This document shows, in pieces, positions 7,063 through 14,872 of a stretch of 64,000 nucleotides of DNA. The notes under the pieces were generated by a model, which did not search any database, was not told where the DNA came from, and was given only the letters and a program-made list of their open reading frames with translations. Positions within the stretch are counted from its first letter, which is position 1; the number at the start of each line of letters is the position of its first letter. Made by a program: the position numbers and the translations under genes. The stretch comes from Magnetospira sp. QH-2 (GTDB lineage: Bacteria; Pseudomonadota; Alphaproteobacteria; Rhodospirillales; Magnetospiraceae): the NCBI RefSeq assembly GCF_000968135.1, contig NZ_FO538765.1:795819-859818 (forward strand). The letters are read 5' to 3'.

Positions 7063-8712
7063 CTACGCCGCCTTCCTGTTCGCCCTGGCGGCGGCAATCC
7101 GTTGTTCGGCGAGCTTGATGAACTTCCCTTCGAGTTCGAAGCCCAGATAGCGACGATCCAGTTCGACCGCAGCAACTCCCGTCGTCCCCGACCCCATGAA
7201 GGGATCGAGAACGAGGTCACCTTCACCGCTGTAAAGCTTGATCAGACGGCGGGGAAGTTCGACGGGGAATGGGACGGGATGACCAACACGGGTTGCCTTC
7301 TCAGGAGTAATGTTCCAGATCGAGCGGGTTAAATCGGCGAAATCGTCGCTGGAAATCGGTTTGATCCCTCGATACCGGTCACGCAGATCGGTGCGGCAGT
7401 AATCCCCTTTTGAGAAGACAAGCACGTACTCGTGAACATCCCGCAGTACCGGATTGGACGGCTTCCCATGCGACCCCCACCCAAAACCGGCAACGCCTCC
7501 GCCCTTGTTCCAGATGATTTCTCCACGAGGCAAGAAACCGACTTCCTCCATCATCAAATGGATATGGGCGGTCAAAGGAATATAGGGCGAGCGACCCGTG
7601 TTGTTGATGTTGATACAGACCCGGCCACCTACAACGGTGACCCGATGGATTTCCACGAACACCTTGCGAAGCCAATCCAGGTAGTCGTCGAACGGACGGT
7701 CGTCGTCGGTGTTTTCGCCATACCCGATCCCCACGTTGTACGGTGGCGAGGTGACTGTCAGATGGATCGAATCGTCCGGCAACAGCGACATGTCCTCGCA
7801 GGACTGGTTGAAAACACAGTCCATGAGAGGGCGGGCATCGTTGTCGTTCGCCACGGCAGGGACTGGTTCAGGCAATCGCTCCCCGATCTGGCGGGCATAG
7901 ATATCGAGCAGAGGCGTCTGGTAGGTCGGAATGATCACTTCTTGCCCTTGCTGATTTCCACTCACGGAATAGCCGACTTGATGGACAATCGGGCGGTGCT
8001 GGGAGAAAGCCTCTCGAACTGTCCGTGAATCGTTCAAGGTAATCAGAACATCGTGCTGGCATGCCTCGACGGCTAGAGTGAAGCCCTCCAGGTCGAAATC
8101 CCCGAATTCATACATCCGATTGCCGACTTCTTCGTATGGAGGATCGGCGAAACAGAACACGTCGTTTCCCGGAGCCGACAGAACATCGCGGTAGTCTTGG
8201 CAGGTGATATGGATGCCTTGCAGCAGTTCAGAGAAACCGTTGAGGCGTTCGATCTTCGACCGGGTGACCGCCTCGCCCGCTTCGACCCGCTTGCGAGCGA
8301 ATCCGTATCCTGTGTTTTTTGTTCCCCGCACGATCTGGTGCTTCAAGAACGTTGCGACTGCCGTATCCATCAAGTCTTCGCTTTCGTTCCAGTCGAGCCA
8401 TTGGCGGTACAGGTCTTCCGAGCCACCGCCATGAATATCGTAGAGGTACAGGAGACGACCGATCAGGTCTGCCGGTTGCTGCTGCAAAATGTTGTGGAAA
8501 GCGAAGACCTGCGGATCGAGGTCGTTGATCCAATACCGTTCGCAAGGATGATGGCGGCGGATATGGAAGAACATCGCCGCTCCACCCGCGAAACACTCAC
8601 GGTATTCGCGGTAGCCATCGGGACGCAGCCCCGACAGCGTTTCCGCCATCTTTGCTTTACCACCGGGGTAGGCGAGCGGCGTGCGTTGATGATCAGCCAA
8701 TCGTATCAACAT
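7063..8712 (-). CDS. Bifunctional DNA methyltransferase: D12-class domain fused to N4/N6 (beta-class) methylase
   Basis: A 549-residue protein starting at the ATG at 8712, which shares one base with the upstream stop (TAATG). The open frame continues far upstream, but that part is antisense shadow. Residues 1-280 are a D12/Dam-type adenine methyltransferase: 'LAYPGGKAK' (13-21), 'CFAGGAAMFF' (40-49), 'INDLDP' (62-67), 'ADPPYEEV' (189-196, the DPPY catalytic motif). A linker with 'VANDNDARP' follows. Residues ~295-549 are a second complete methylase: 'VTSPPYNVGIGY' (320-331), a target-recognition stretch, then 'DPFMGSGTTG' (503-512, SAM site) and 'ELDRRYLGFEL'. The order (catalytic motif before SAM motif) is that of beta-class m4C/m6A enzymes. 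Two active sites in one chain suggest modification of two different sequences. It is the last gene of a four-gene operon. Confidence 0.88.
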   Translation of the reverse strand: MLIRLADHQRTPLAYPGGKAKMAETLSGLRPDGYREYRECFAGGAAMFFHIRRHHPCERYWINDLDPQVFAFHNILQQQPADLIGRLLYLYDIHGGGSEDLYRQWLDWNESEDLMDTAVATFLKHQIVRGTKNTGYGFARKRVEAGEAVTRSKIERLNGFSELLQGIHITCQDYRDVLSAPGNDVFCFADPPYEEVGNRMYEFGDFDLEGFTLAVEACQHDVLITLNDSRTVREAFSQHRPIVHQVGYSVSGNQQGQEVIIPTYQTPLLDIYARQIGERLPEPVPAVANDNDARPLMDCVFNQSCEDMSLLPDDSIHLTVTSPPYNVGIGYGENTDDDRPFDDYLDWLRKVFVEIHRVTVVGGRVCININNTGRSPYIPLTAHIHLMMEEVGFLPRGEIIWNKGGGVAGFGWGSHGKPSNPVLRDVHEYVLVFSKGDYCRTDLRDRYRGIKPISSDDFADLTRSIWNITPEKATRVGHPVPFPVELPRRLIKLYSGEGDLVLDPFMGSGTTGVAAVELDRRYLGFELEGKFIKLAEQRIAAARANRKAA

Positions 8713-10370
8713 TACGCCGCCTCCTTCATCGCCGGTTTGGTGGCTTTCCGTTTGACGCCGATGCGGCGGAACTCGTCGGCTTCGATCAACCACTCGACCG
8801 GAGTCACGACACTGGGCCGGGTCGTGATCTTCGACCAATGGTGCTTGATCGGAATATCGGGAATGGTCGGATGGGAGCGATCCGCCACGTGGAGCATTCC
8901 CGGTAAAGCCGAATTGAAATAGTCGGTGAACGGACGGTGATTGCCCCAGATGACCAGGGCGAGGCCCTCGGGAAAGGCGGTCTTGGCGGTTTGCAAGTCG
9001 CCGATACGCCCTTTGCGGAACTTGACCTTGCCGTGGAAGAACCAGACTTTCGCATGATAGGCGACGTAGTGTTGCCAATAGCGGTTATGCTGACGAGCCG
9101 GAATCAAGCCGACAATGCTTTCGCATGCAGGAGCCTTGCAGCGAGCAGCGTCCCTGGTCGGGGCATTGGGAAATTCGCCGCACCAAGTGGACTCCGCTGC
9201 CTTCTTCAGCCAAGGCTTCAGATCGTTGAAAGGCGGATTGATGAACATCCGACCCTGCCACGGTTGGGTCAAGCCGTCATCTTCGACGGTATAGTGGCGG
9301 TTCGCCCAAACAGGGGCCTGCGGTCCCTTGATCGGCGAACAGGGATCAATGTCAAACGGTTGGTCGCCATTGGCGGCGTACAGATGATCCAGAATCCAAT
9401 CCGGCGTGTACCACTCGGGGTTACGCTTTCCCCGTTTCGGGTCGAGGAACAGTTTTTGCGTGTCTTCACCGACCGGCACGGATTTAGGCAATTCGCGGAT
9501 GTTGTCGTTTGCCGGAGCTTCCAGATCAAACAGCGGCTCTCCAATCTGGCGGGCGTAGACCGAGTACAGCGGAGCATCATAGTTCGCCGCCAGGAGTTCT
9601 GCCTTTTCTGAATGTTCGCCCATGCTGCTGTGATAGGTCCGCAGGATGGGTTTCATGTCGGCGAAGCGTAAGCGGTTCGCGGGACTGTCGTTGACCTTCA
9701 CGAGGCAATCGTGGGAGCAGTTACGGACCAAGGCGGAAAGTTCCTCCAAGTCCTCTTCACCGAACGGGTACATGGTAGGGCCAACGTCTTCGAACGGCGG
9801 ATCAGCATAGTTGAGAACGCCGTCACCCGGTTCCGCCAACACGTCGCGGTAATCCAAATTGGTGATCTTCACGCCTTGGAGAAGCTCAGAGAAGCCGAGG
9901 ATGTTGTCGATGAAATGCTTCTTCACCCCACGACCTTCGCGGACATAGCTCGGATTGTAACCGGATTTCCCGTTGGTTCCCCCGTAGTCCAGGCGATTGC
10001 GAACCCAGAATCCCGCCGCCGCCTCGATGGCGTCGTCGGAACCGACCATGCTTTCGGCCAGCTTGAACAGGTCCTCGCTGCCGAGGCCATGTTCGCCTCG
10101 GATGGCGTGCAGACGGCCAACCAGATCGTCGGCCCGATCCCGGACCATGGTCCAGAAGTTGACCAGATGAGGGTCAAGGTCGTTCCACCAAAAACGCTCG
10201 GCAAGACCGCGACGGATCATGGTGAAGGTCATAGAGGCTCCACCGCCGAAGGCTTCGCGGAATTCCGTGACCACGGTCGGACGCAGGTTCACCTTCAAGT
10301 CGGCGGTGCGATAGTCCCCACCGGCATTGCGGAGGGAACTGGAGCAGGTATCGTGGAGGCGGACAAGCAT
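8712..10370 (-). CDS. Double methyltransferase: D12-like domain fused to phage Dam (N6-adenine) domain
   Basis: A 552-residue protein starting at the ATG at 10370 in a TAATG stop-start overlap with the upstream gene. Residues 1-285 are collinear with the D12 half of the next gene: 'NDLDP' at 63-67, 'GFSELLQG' at 159-166, 'YARQIGE' at 272-278 in both. However, the first SAM motif (PGGK) is not recognisable here and DPPY is replaced by DPPF (190-193), so this half may be weakened or non-catalytic. Residues ~315-552 match the phage-type Dam family (PF05869 style): 'EWYTPDWILDHLY', 'FDIDPCSP' (339-346), 'DDGLTQPW', 'FINPPFNDLKPW' with NPPF as the catalytic motif. The linker carries 'APANDNIREL'. 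Confidence 0.85.
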   Translation of the reverse strand: MLVRLHDTCSSSLRNAGGDYRTADLKVNLRPTVVTEFREAFGGGASMTFTMIRRGLAERFWWNDLDPHLVNFWTMVRDRADDLVGRLHAIRGEHGLGSEDLFKLAESMVGSDDAIEAAAGFWVRNRLDYGGTNGKSGYNPSYVREGRGVKKHFIDNILGFSELLQGVKITNLDYRDVLAEPGDGVLNYADPPFEDVGPTMYPFGEEDLEELSALVRNCSHDCLVKVNDSPANRLRFADMKPILRTYHSSMGEHSEKAELLAANYDAPLYSVYARQIGEPLFDLEAPANDNIRELPKSVPVGEDTQKLFLDPKRGKRNPEWYTPDWILDHLYAANGDQPFDIDPCSPIKGPQAPVWANRHYTVEDDGLTQPWQGRMFINPPFNDLKPWLKKAAESTWCGEFPNAPTRDAARCKAPACESIVGLIPARQHNRYWQHYVAYHAKVWFFHGKVKFRKGRIGDLQTAKTAFPEGLALVIWGNHRPFTDYFNSALPGMLHVADRSHPTIPDIPIKHHWSKITTRPSVVTPVEWLIEADEFRRIGVKRKATKPAMKEAA

Positions 10371-11014
10371 TATGCGGCCTCCTTCTCATCGTCGTTGGCG
10401 GCGAGGAATGCCGCCACGGCGGTCTCGTCGCTCTCGACCACACGCAGCACGGTGATCGAGCCGTCCTCGGCGATCTCGCCCAGGAGCAGGACCTTGCGGG
10501 CGGAACCCTTCGGAGCGGGAGAGATTTCCATGATGTCGGCGGACGGGGATGCCGTGAATTCGTCGTTGGCGACGCTCGGGGTAGCGGCGGCGGTCTTGGC
10601 GGTCGGCACCGACGCCTTGCGGGCGGCGTGATACTGCTTGACGCAATGATCAACGCCGCCGTTGGCGAGGTAGGTCTCAGCCATCTCGACCGGCACGCCC
10701 GCCTCGTCCAGGTGGGCGAGGACCAGCGACCAGTTGCCGTGCTTGCGGCGGTGATCGTACTTGAAGTCGCTGAGATTGTGGAACACGAGCTTGATGACCA
10801 GCAGGGCGAGCGGTTCGCTCGCCTGCCCGGTGACACGCACACCCGCCTCGGTGGCGAGGGCGACGAATGCGTCGGGTGACTGCTTGGCGGTCAGGTACAG
10901 GTCGCACGCATGAGCCAGGACCTGATACAGAGCCGCATGGCTGCCGTCGAGGGCGACGGCATAGGCGTTGACGCTGGCGATGGTTGTGGTGAGTTTGTCA
11001 TGAAGCTGGGTCAT
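10370..11014 (-). CDS. Hypothetical protein of the methyltransferase operon
   Basis: About 214 residues from the ATG at 11014, which has GGAGGAG 6 nt upstream; earlier in-frame starts lack such a site. The N-terminal ~120 residues are predicted helical and well mixed. The C-terminal part has an Ala/Pro-rich linker ('SVANDEFTASPSAD') and a small beta-like module ('RKVLLLGEIAEDGSITVLRV') ending 'FLAANDDEKEAA'. No family is recognised. Its stop overlaps the start of the first methyltransferase by one base, so the proteins are likely made in fixed ratio and may act together. Confidence 0.65.
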   Translation of the reverse strand: MTQLHDKLTTTIASVNAYAVALDGSHAALYQVLAHACDLYLTAKQSPDAFVALATEAGVRVTGQASEPLALLVIKLVFHNLSDFKYDHRRKHGNWSLVLAHLDEAGVPVEMAETYLANGGVDHCVKQYHAARKASVPTAKTAAATPSVANDEFTASPSADIMEISPAPKGSARKVLLLGEIAEDGSITVLRVVESDETAVAAFLAANDDEKEAA

Positions 11015-11028
11015 ATCGATCTCCTCCA

Positions 11029-11193
11029 TCAAGCCGCCGCCTTGAGGGCGGCTGCGGCAGGTTCACAATTGAGGGGATCGTTATCGTTGGCGGCGATGGG
11101 AGCCGGGGCGGTCTTGCTGACCGTGGGGGCGATCCAGGTGATCGCAGGGGCGTTCAGAGCGGTGTTCTTGGTGATTTCGAGATGCTTCGTCAT
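11029..11193 (-). CDS. Small hypothetical protein, first gene of the methyltransferase operon
   Basis: A 54-residue protein from the ATG at 11193 with a good Shine-Dalgarno sequence (AGGAGG). It is rich in Ala, Pro and Thr and contains 'PIAANDNDPLN' in the second half. No fold is recognised. It is followed 14 nt later by the next gene in the operon. The length and composition suggest a short adaptor or unstructured peptide, but this is inference. Confidence 0.5.
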   Translation of the reverse strand: MTKHLEITKNTALNAPAITWIAPTVSKTAPAPIAANDNDPLNCEPAAAALKAAA

Positions 11194-11245
11194 GGAGTCC
11201 TCCTGTTGTTCAAGATGACTCCATGGGATCACAGATCCAGAATCC

Positions 11246-11291
11246 GTCAATACTGAGCAGATCGAAAATATTTCTCTCCGAAAGTATTGAC
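11246..11291. promoter_or_regulatory. 9-bp inverted repeat in the promoter region of the methyltransferase operon
   Basis: GTCAATACT (11246-11254) and its exact reverse complement AGTATTGAC (11283-11291) are 28 bp apart, starts 37 bp apart, upstream of the first operon gene (minus strand, ATG at 11193). Read on the minus strand, the arm at 11246-11254 contains TTGAC and could itself be part of a -35 element. Widely spaced inverted sites suit a repressor that loops or binds as two dimers. Confidence 0.45.
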
Positions 11292-11338
11292 ACGAAAATT
11301 GTCCAACAAATATCCGGGCCTAGCCGAGAATTTTTTTC

Positions 11339-12757
11339 TCAATTTTGTAGCCGCTTATGCCGCCCCCAGTTCGCGAAGTAGGTCTTCAGCTTCTCCGCAG
11401 TTTCCAAGTCTGGGGGAGGTAGCATATCTTCGCCGGTAACCAAATTCTGGAGGTGGAAAGGCAAAACGATGGGGCTGAATGGCTCCTGTTTTTCCTGTCG
11501 AAGGTCCCGATCATTTTCCGCATGTAGGTAGAACCGCTCTAGCATGCGAAACGACGTTCCCATCCATCGGCGAACCTTGTCGGCGGGAACTTCTTCATAT
11601 GCTCGTTCCGTCGCATAGGTATGCCTCCAGGAGTAATAGGCCAGTTCCTCGGACATGCCCCCTGTATCACGCATGCCTGCCAGATCAAGCAAGGTCCTGA
11701 AGGAACGATTGGCTTTCTTGATCTGCGTGCCGTCCGGGTTATGAAAGATGTAGTCACTCGGTTCGGTGTCGTGCTTGTCGAAGTGGCGATAGACTTTCTG
11801 GATTTCGCTCAACAGGCTTGCGAAACCGGCAAGAGGCACGACGATCCGGGCGTGCTTCTTGTTCTTGCAATGGCGGGGCTTCAGGTCGATGCCAAAACTG
11901 ACTCCACCCTGTGTATCGAATCCTTCAACGAGATCGGAGAACCGCAGCTTCTTTACCTCTGACGGACGACATCCCGTCAAGTAGATGAACATCATCATGT
12001 AATGGCAGAGAATCCATGGGCGTTTCGTCGGCTCGTGCGGACATCGCAGAATGCGACGGATCGAGTATTCCTGAAGCCGAACAACCTCGTCTCGATCAAA
12101 GGCACCCCTCCGATCTCCTTCGCCTTCGAGCTTTGGGAACTCTGGAACCTGGGTCTTGCTGAGGTATTTCCGGCTGACCGCCCAATCGAAAAGCCACATA
12201 AGATGGTTCCGCTCTTTGGCGAGTGTGTCCCGTGAAGGTTTTTTAGGTTTGTGCGTGCGGGTAATGGTTTTGCCATTCCGCTCGTAGGTGATTTCCTCTT
12301 CCTTATGAGTTCTGTGATAGGCGATCCGGTAACGGTGGTATTGAACGAGATCATCATCGGTAATGCCGCCGATGTCGTATTTGCTGAAAAACGGGGTGTA
12401 GTACCGGTTCATCGAGGTTTGCAGTCGCTCTAACTTCCAGGCCGGTTCGTTTCCCTCTTCGACCAACGCCTCGAAATCGGCGAGGAATTCCAGAGCGATT
12501 TTTTTGAAAGGCTTGTTGACGACGCTATGACCTTTTTTGAGGTCCCGGCGAGCTTCAGCAAAAAGCTCCCTGGCTCTGTTCTTTGCCCGATCCAGGTTGG
12601 CTTCCCCGGTGCCGCGTTCGATGCGACCGGCATCCGCACTGACCCGCTTTCCGCCCGATAAGGTGATCCTAGCGGTCCAAGTATTCCTGCCCTTTTTCCT
12701 TCTCAGCACGACGGGTATATCGTCAAAGACATACTCGTCCGACCCCTGTCCTGCCAT
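11339..12757 (-). CDS. Tyrosine recombinase (integrase) of the genomic island
   Basis: About 472 residues from the ATG at 12757 (GGAG 6 nt upstream); a GTG at 12787 is in frame. Residue numbers below count from the GTG. The N-terminal part holds an arm/core-binding region (~95-215). The catalytic domain shows Arg274 in 'LTGCRPSEVKKL', a His/Lys strand region ('PRHCKNKKHARIVVPL'), 'YSWRHTYAT' (385-393) as box II with Tyr in place of the first His of HxxR, and Tyr420 in 'MLERFYLHA' as nucleophile. The box II variant is known among phage integrases, so the enzyme is probably active. It lies next to the tRNA-Val fragment at 12,972-13,016 and should catalyse insertion at that gene. Confidence 0.92.
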   Translation of the reverse strand: MAGQGSDEYVFDDIPVVLRRKKGRNTWTARITLSGGKRVSADAGRIERGTGEANLDRAKNRARELFAEARRDLKKGHSVVNKPFKKIALEFLADFEALVEEGNEPAWKLERLQTSMNRYYTPFFSKYDIGGITDDDLVQYHRYRIAYHRTHKEEEITYERNGKTITRTHKPKKPSRDTLAKERNHLMWLFDWAVSRKYLSKTQVPEFPKLEGEGDRRGAFDRDEVVRLQEYSIRRILRCPHEPTKRPWILCHYMMMFIYLTGCRPSEVKKLRFSDLVEGFDTQGGVSFGIDLKPRHCKNKKHARIVVPLAGFASLLSEIQKVYRHFDKHDTEPSDYIFHNPDGTQIKKANRSFRTLLDLAGMRDTGGMSEELAYYSWRHTYATERAYEEVPADKVRRWMGTSFRMLERFYLHAENDRDLRQEKQEPFSPIVLPFHLQNLVTGEDMLPPPDLETAEKLKTYFANWGRHKRLQN

Positions 12758-12971
12758 GCCGTGCTCCAAGCAGTTGATCCAGTTCACCGTAACTCGATTC
12801 TGATGTGCCCCCAGGATGTCCCCAGAATTTCCATTCCTTATGGCTTACCCAACGCCCAACCAGACGGAATTTCAATGTCCGCTATTAGTCTTTATTTTGC
12901 AATAAATTATAGAAGATAGTAACACGAAAAACGGTAGCGAATGATGTAAGAAATTACCTACTTGATCACCA
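12758..12971. other. Non-coding end of the island, including integrase upstream region
   Basis: An AT-rich stretch ('TTATTTTGCAATAAATTATA' around 12,892) between the integrase start and the tRNA fragment. It should hold the integrase promoter and arm-type binding sites. No clear repeat, terminator or ORF was found in it. Confidence 0.4.
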
Positions 12972-13016
12972 TTCACACGGCGGGGGTCACAGGTTCAATC
13001 CCTGTCGTGCCCACCA
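12972..13016 (+). other. Attachment site: displaced 3' half of tRNA-Val(CAC)
   Basis: These 45 nt fold as the 3' part of a tRNA: anticodon loop TTCACAC (anticodon CAC, 12,974-12,976), 3' anticodon strand GGCGG, variable loop GGGTC, T-arm ACAGG-TTCAATC-CCTGT, acceptor strand CGTGCCC (13,006-13,012), discriminator A and encoded CCA. The bases before 12,972 do not supply the expected CCGCC stem or any D-arm or 5' acceptor strand, so this is not a whole tRNA. Tyrosine recombinases of islands commonly insert at tRNA 3' halves and leave such a fragment at one end. This marks the right end of the island. Confidence 0.85.
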
Positions 13017-13035
13017 TTTTTCCAAAGAATGTTTG

Positions 13036-13078
13036 AGCGCCGCGGATGATTGGTTGTCATCTGATCGGCGCTTTTTTT
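13036..13078 (+). terminator. Rho-independent terminator of the original tRNA-Val gene
   Basis: AGCGCCG (13,036-13,042) pairs with CGGCGCT (13,066-13,072), followed by a run of T to 13,078. Its position 20 nt after the tRNA 3' end suggests it ended the tRNA-Val transcript before the island was inserted. Confidence 0.75.
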
Positions 13079-13154
13079 CTTAGATGCCCCCAAGAGTTGC
13101 GGGAGAGTGTTTGCGAAAACGTGGGAGAAAAGCCAAGGGATGGGGCGGGGTGGG

Positions 13155-13976
13155 CTAAAAAATCCCTGAGTTTTCAGTCCGCACAAAGCGGATATCCATG
13201 CGGAAGTCGCGACCCAATCCCCCCGTATAGTGGATAAAAAAGTTGTTGCCCCAGATGGCGTTGGCAACCATCGACCGGATTCGTTGATTGTCGCGAACCG
13301 AGGGCCAGACGATAAATGGATAGTGGTCCAGCAAGGCATATAAAATGTCGCAATTGAACCTTGGGTCCAGGGGCTTTACCGATTTGTTTTTGAACAAATG
13401 ATAAGATAACGGCATGTTGTCGGCCATGGACATCGGGGTCTCTTGATAGCCGTCATACACGGTGCGCAATAGGTCGCGGTGCAGGCGGGGTTTTAGCACC
13501 AGGACACCAGTGTTGGTCCAGTCATCCACATCTCCCGGGAGCCCCGCATCCGTGTAATGTTCGGGGATGGTGCGGTGCCGGAACTGCCCTTCCAAAGCCT
13601 GATTCAGTCGGCTTTCCAAGACGGAGTAGCCATCTTCGTACTTCAAAACCTGACCGTAGCTGAGGGCTCCAACCAGATCCGAATTGTGCGCCTCGACGAT
13701 GCAGGGCGCGCGATGATGATTGATCGCTACATCCCCATCGATCCAGACCACCGAGTCGTAGTCTCGAACCTGTTCATGCTCCAGGATTAGGCATTTCTGC
13801 CAATGGGGGCGGCGATCCCGGGAACGGGGTGAAGGGTCAATGTAGTCGTCGATAACCACAATGTCGTAGCCGTGGGCCTTGGCATAGGGTTCCCAGGTGG
13901 GTTGGAAGTGCTGGGCCCAAAGCTGTTGATGGAATTCACCGATAAGGACCGTGACAAGCGCTTTTTTTTCCGACAT
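13155..13976 (-). CDS. Glycosyltransferase-like protein (galactosyl transferase GMA12/MNN10 type)
   Basis: About 273 residues from the ATG at 13976; the longer frame upstream reads like shadow sequence. The start 'KKALVTVLIGEFHQQLW' is a first beta strand, followed by 'HGYDIVVIDDY' and 'HWQKCLILE'. The key motif 'YDSVVWIDGDVAIN' contains D-G-D, the metal- and nucleotide-sugar-binding DXD of GT-A fold enzymes. This layout matches GT34-like/nucleotide-diphospho-sugar transferases. It would transfer a sugar to an unknown acceptor, probably in the cytoplasm. The gene stands alone just outside the island. Confidence 0.7.
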   Translation of the reverse strand: MSEKKALVTVLIGEFHQQLWAQHFQPTWEPYAKAHGYDIVVIDDYIDPSPRSRDRRPHWQKCLILEHEQVRDYDSVVWIDGDVAINHHRAPCIVEAHNSDLVGALSYGQVLKYEDGYSVLESRLNQALEGQFRHRTIPEHYTDAGLPGDVDDWTNTGVLVLKPRLHRDLLRTVYDGYQETPMSMADNMPLSYHLFKNKSVKPLDPRFNCDILYALLDHYPFIVWPSVRDNQRIRSMVANAIWGNNFFIHYTGGLGRDFRMDIRFVRTENSGIF

Positions 13977-14250
13977 GACCCCGATACATCCCAAATTCGA
14001 ACCCGATGGTAGCGGAACCGGTCTTGGTTGGGAAGAATGTCCCCGTTGTGAGTGCCTCGAATCCGACGGTTGCCTCCTTATTGGGGCGACCATTTGGCGA
14101 CCTTTCATTGCTCCGCGACAAAGCCCCTATGCCATGGTCGTCGCCCACAATCCGGAGTCGCCTGAAGAACGGTCAATTTCCGTGGACGCCCCCCTGTGAT
14201 TGGGTATTCTGTGGGCCGCATACATCACGCACACAAGACAGGAGCGCGGC

Positions 14251-14817
14251 ATGGCGAACTACTCGGATGTTGATTATGGCCCTCTCGAACAGCTTCTAGG
14301 AACGTGGAAGGGAGATCAGGGTGTTGATATCGCCCCGGAACCTGATGGGGAGGAAAACAACCCCTATCACGAGACCATTACCTATGAGGATATTGGTGAC
14401 CTCAGCAATGCCGAGGAACAAAAACTCGCCGCCGTCTATTACCGGCAAATTGTCCGACGGAAGTCCAATGACGAGATATTTCACGACCAAACCGGCTATT
14501 GGATTTGGGATCGGGATAAGAAGCTCGTCATGCATTCCTTCGTGATTCCCCGGGCTGTCAGTGTGGTCGCCGGTGGCTTGTATTCGGGTGAAACCGATGG
14601 TGAAGGGCGGGTTGTCATGGAACTGACGGCGAAACTGGGTGATCCGGAATTCGGAATCGCTCAGTCTCCTTTCATGTCCAAGAAGGCGTCATCCATGGAA
14701 TTTCGTCAAAAGGTCATTGCGGGCGGTGGGAAGATGACCTATGCGCAGACAACCCTGGTCGATATTTATGGCAAGGTGTTCGAGCATACGGACGACAACG
14801 CGCTGAACCGCGTATAA
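14251..14817 (+). CDS. Nitrobindin-like heme-binding beta-barrel protein
   Basis: About 188 residues from the ATG at 14251 (AGGAG 8 nt upstream). The N-terminal 'YGPLEQLLGTWKGDQG' holds the G-x-W-x-G-x-x-G signature of the FABP-like DUF1794/THAP4 C-terminal family. Later strands include 'HDQTGYWIWDRDKK' and 'MHSFVIPRAVSVVAGG'. A His close to the C-terminus ('VFEHTDDNALNRV') sits where nitrobindins place their heme-ligating His. Such proteins bind ferric heme and interact with nitric oxide or peroxynitrite. It is convergent with a sensor globin gene 55 nt away. Confidence 0.72.
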   Translation: MANYSDVDYGPLEQLLGTWKGDQGVDIAPEPDGEENNPYHETITYEDIGDLSNAEEQKLAAVYYRQIVRRKSNDEIFHDQTGYWIWDRDKKLVMHSFVIPRAVSVVAGGLYSGETDGEGRVVMELTAKLGDPEFGIAQSPFMSKKASSMEFRQKVIAGGGKMTYAQTTLVDIYGKVFEHTDDNALNRV

Positions 14818-14872
14818 CAGCGCGATCGTGAGTGCGACGGCCCACCCCGCGGGCCGGGCGCATTCATCGAAG

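Noticed and set aside
8713..9078. A 122-codon N-terminal extension of the second methyltransferase
   Set aside because: It is antisense-like shadow in a different frame of the upstream methyltransferase gene; the ATG at 8712 in a TAATG overlap begins the conserved D12 domain.
12900..13016. A complete tRNA gene
   Set aside because: Only the 3' half from the anticodon loop is present; the 5' acceptor strand, D-arm and 5' anticodon strand are missing.
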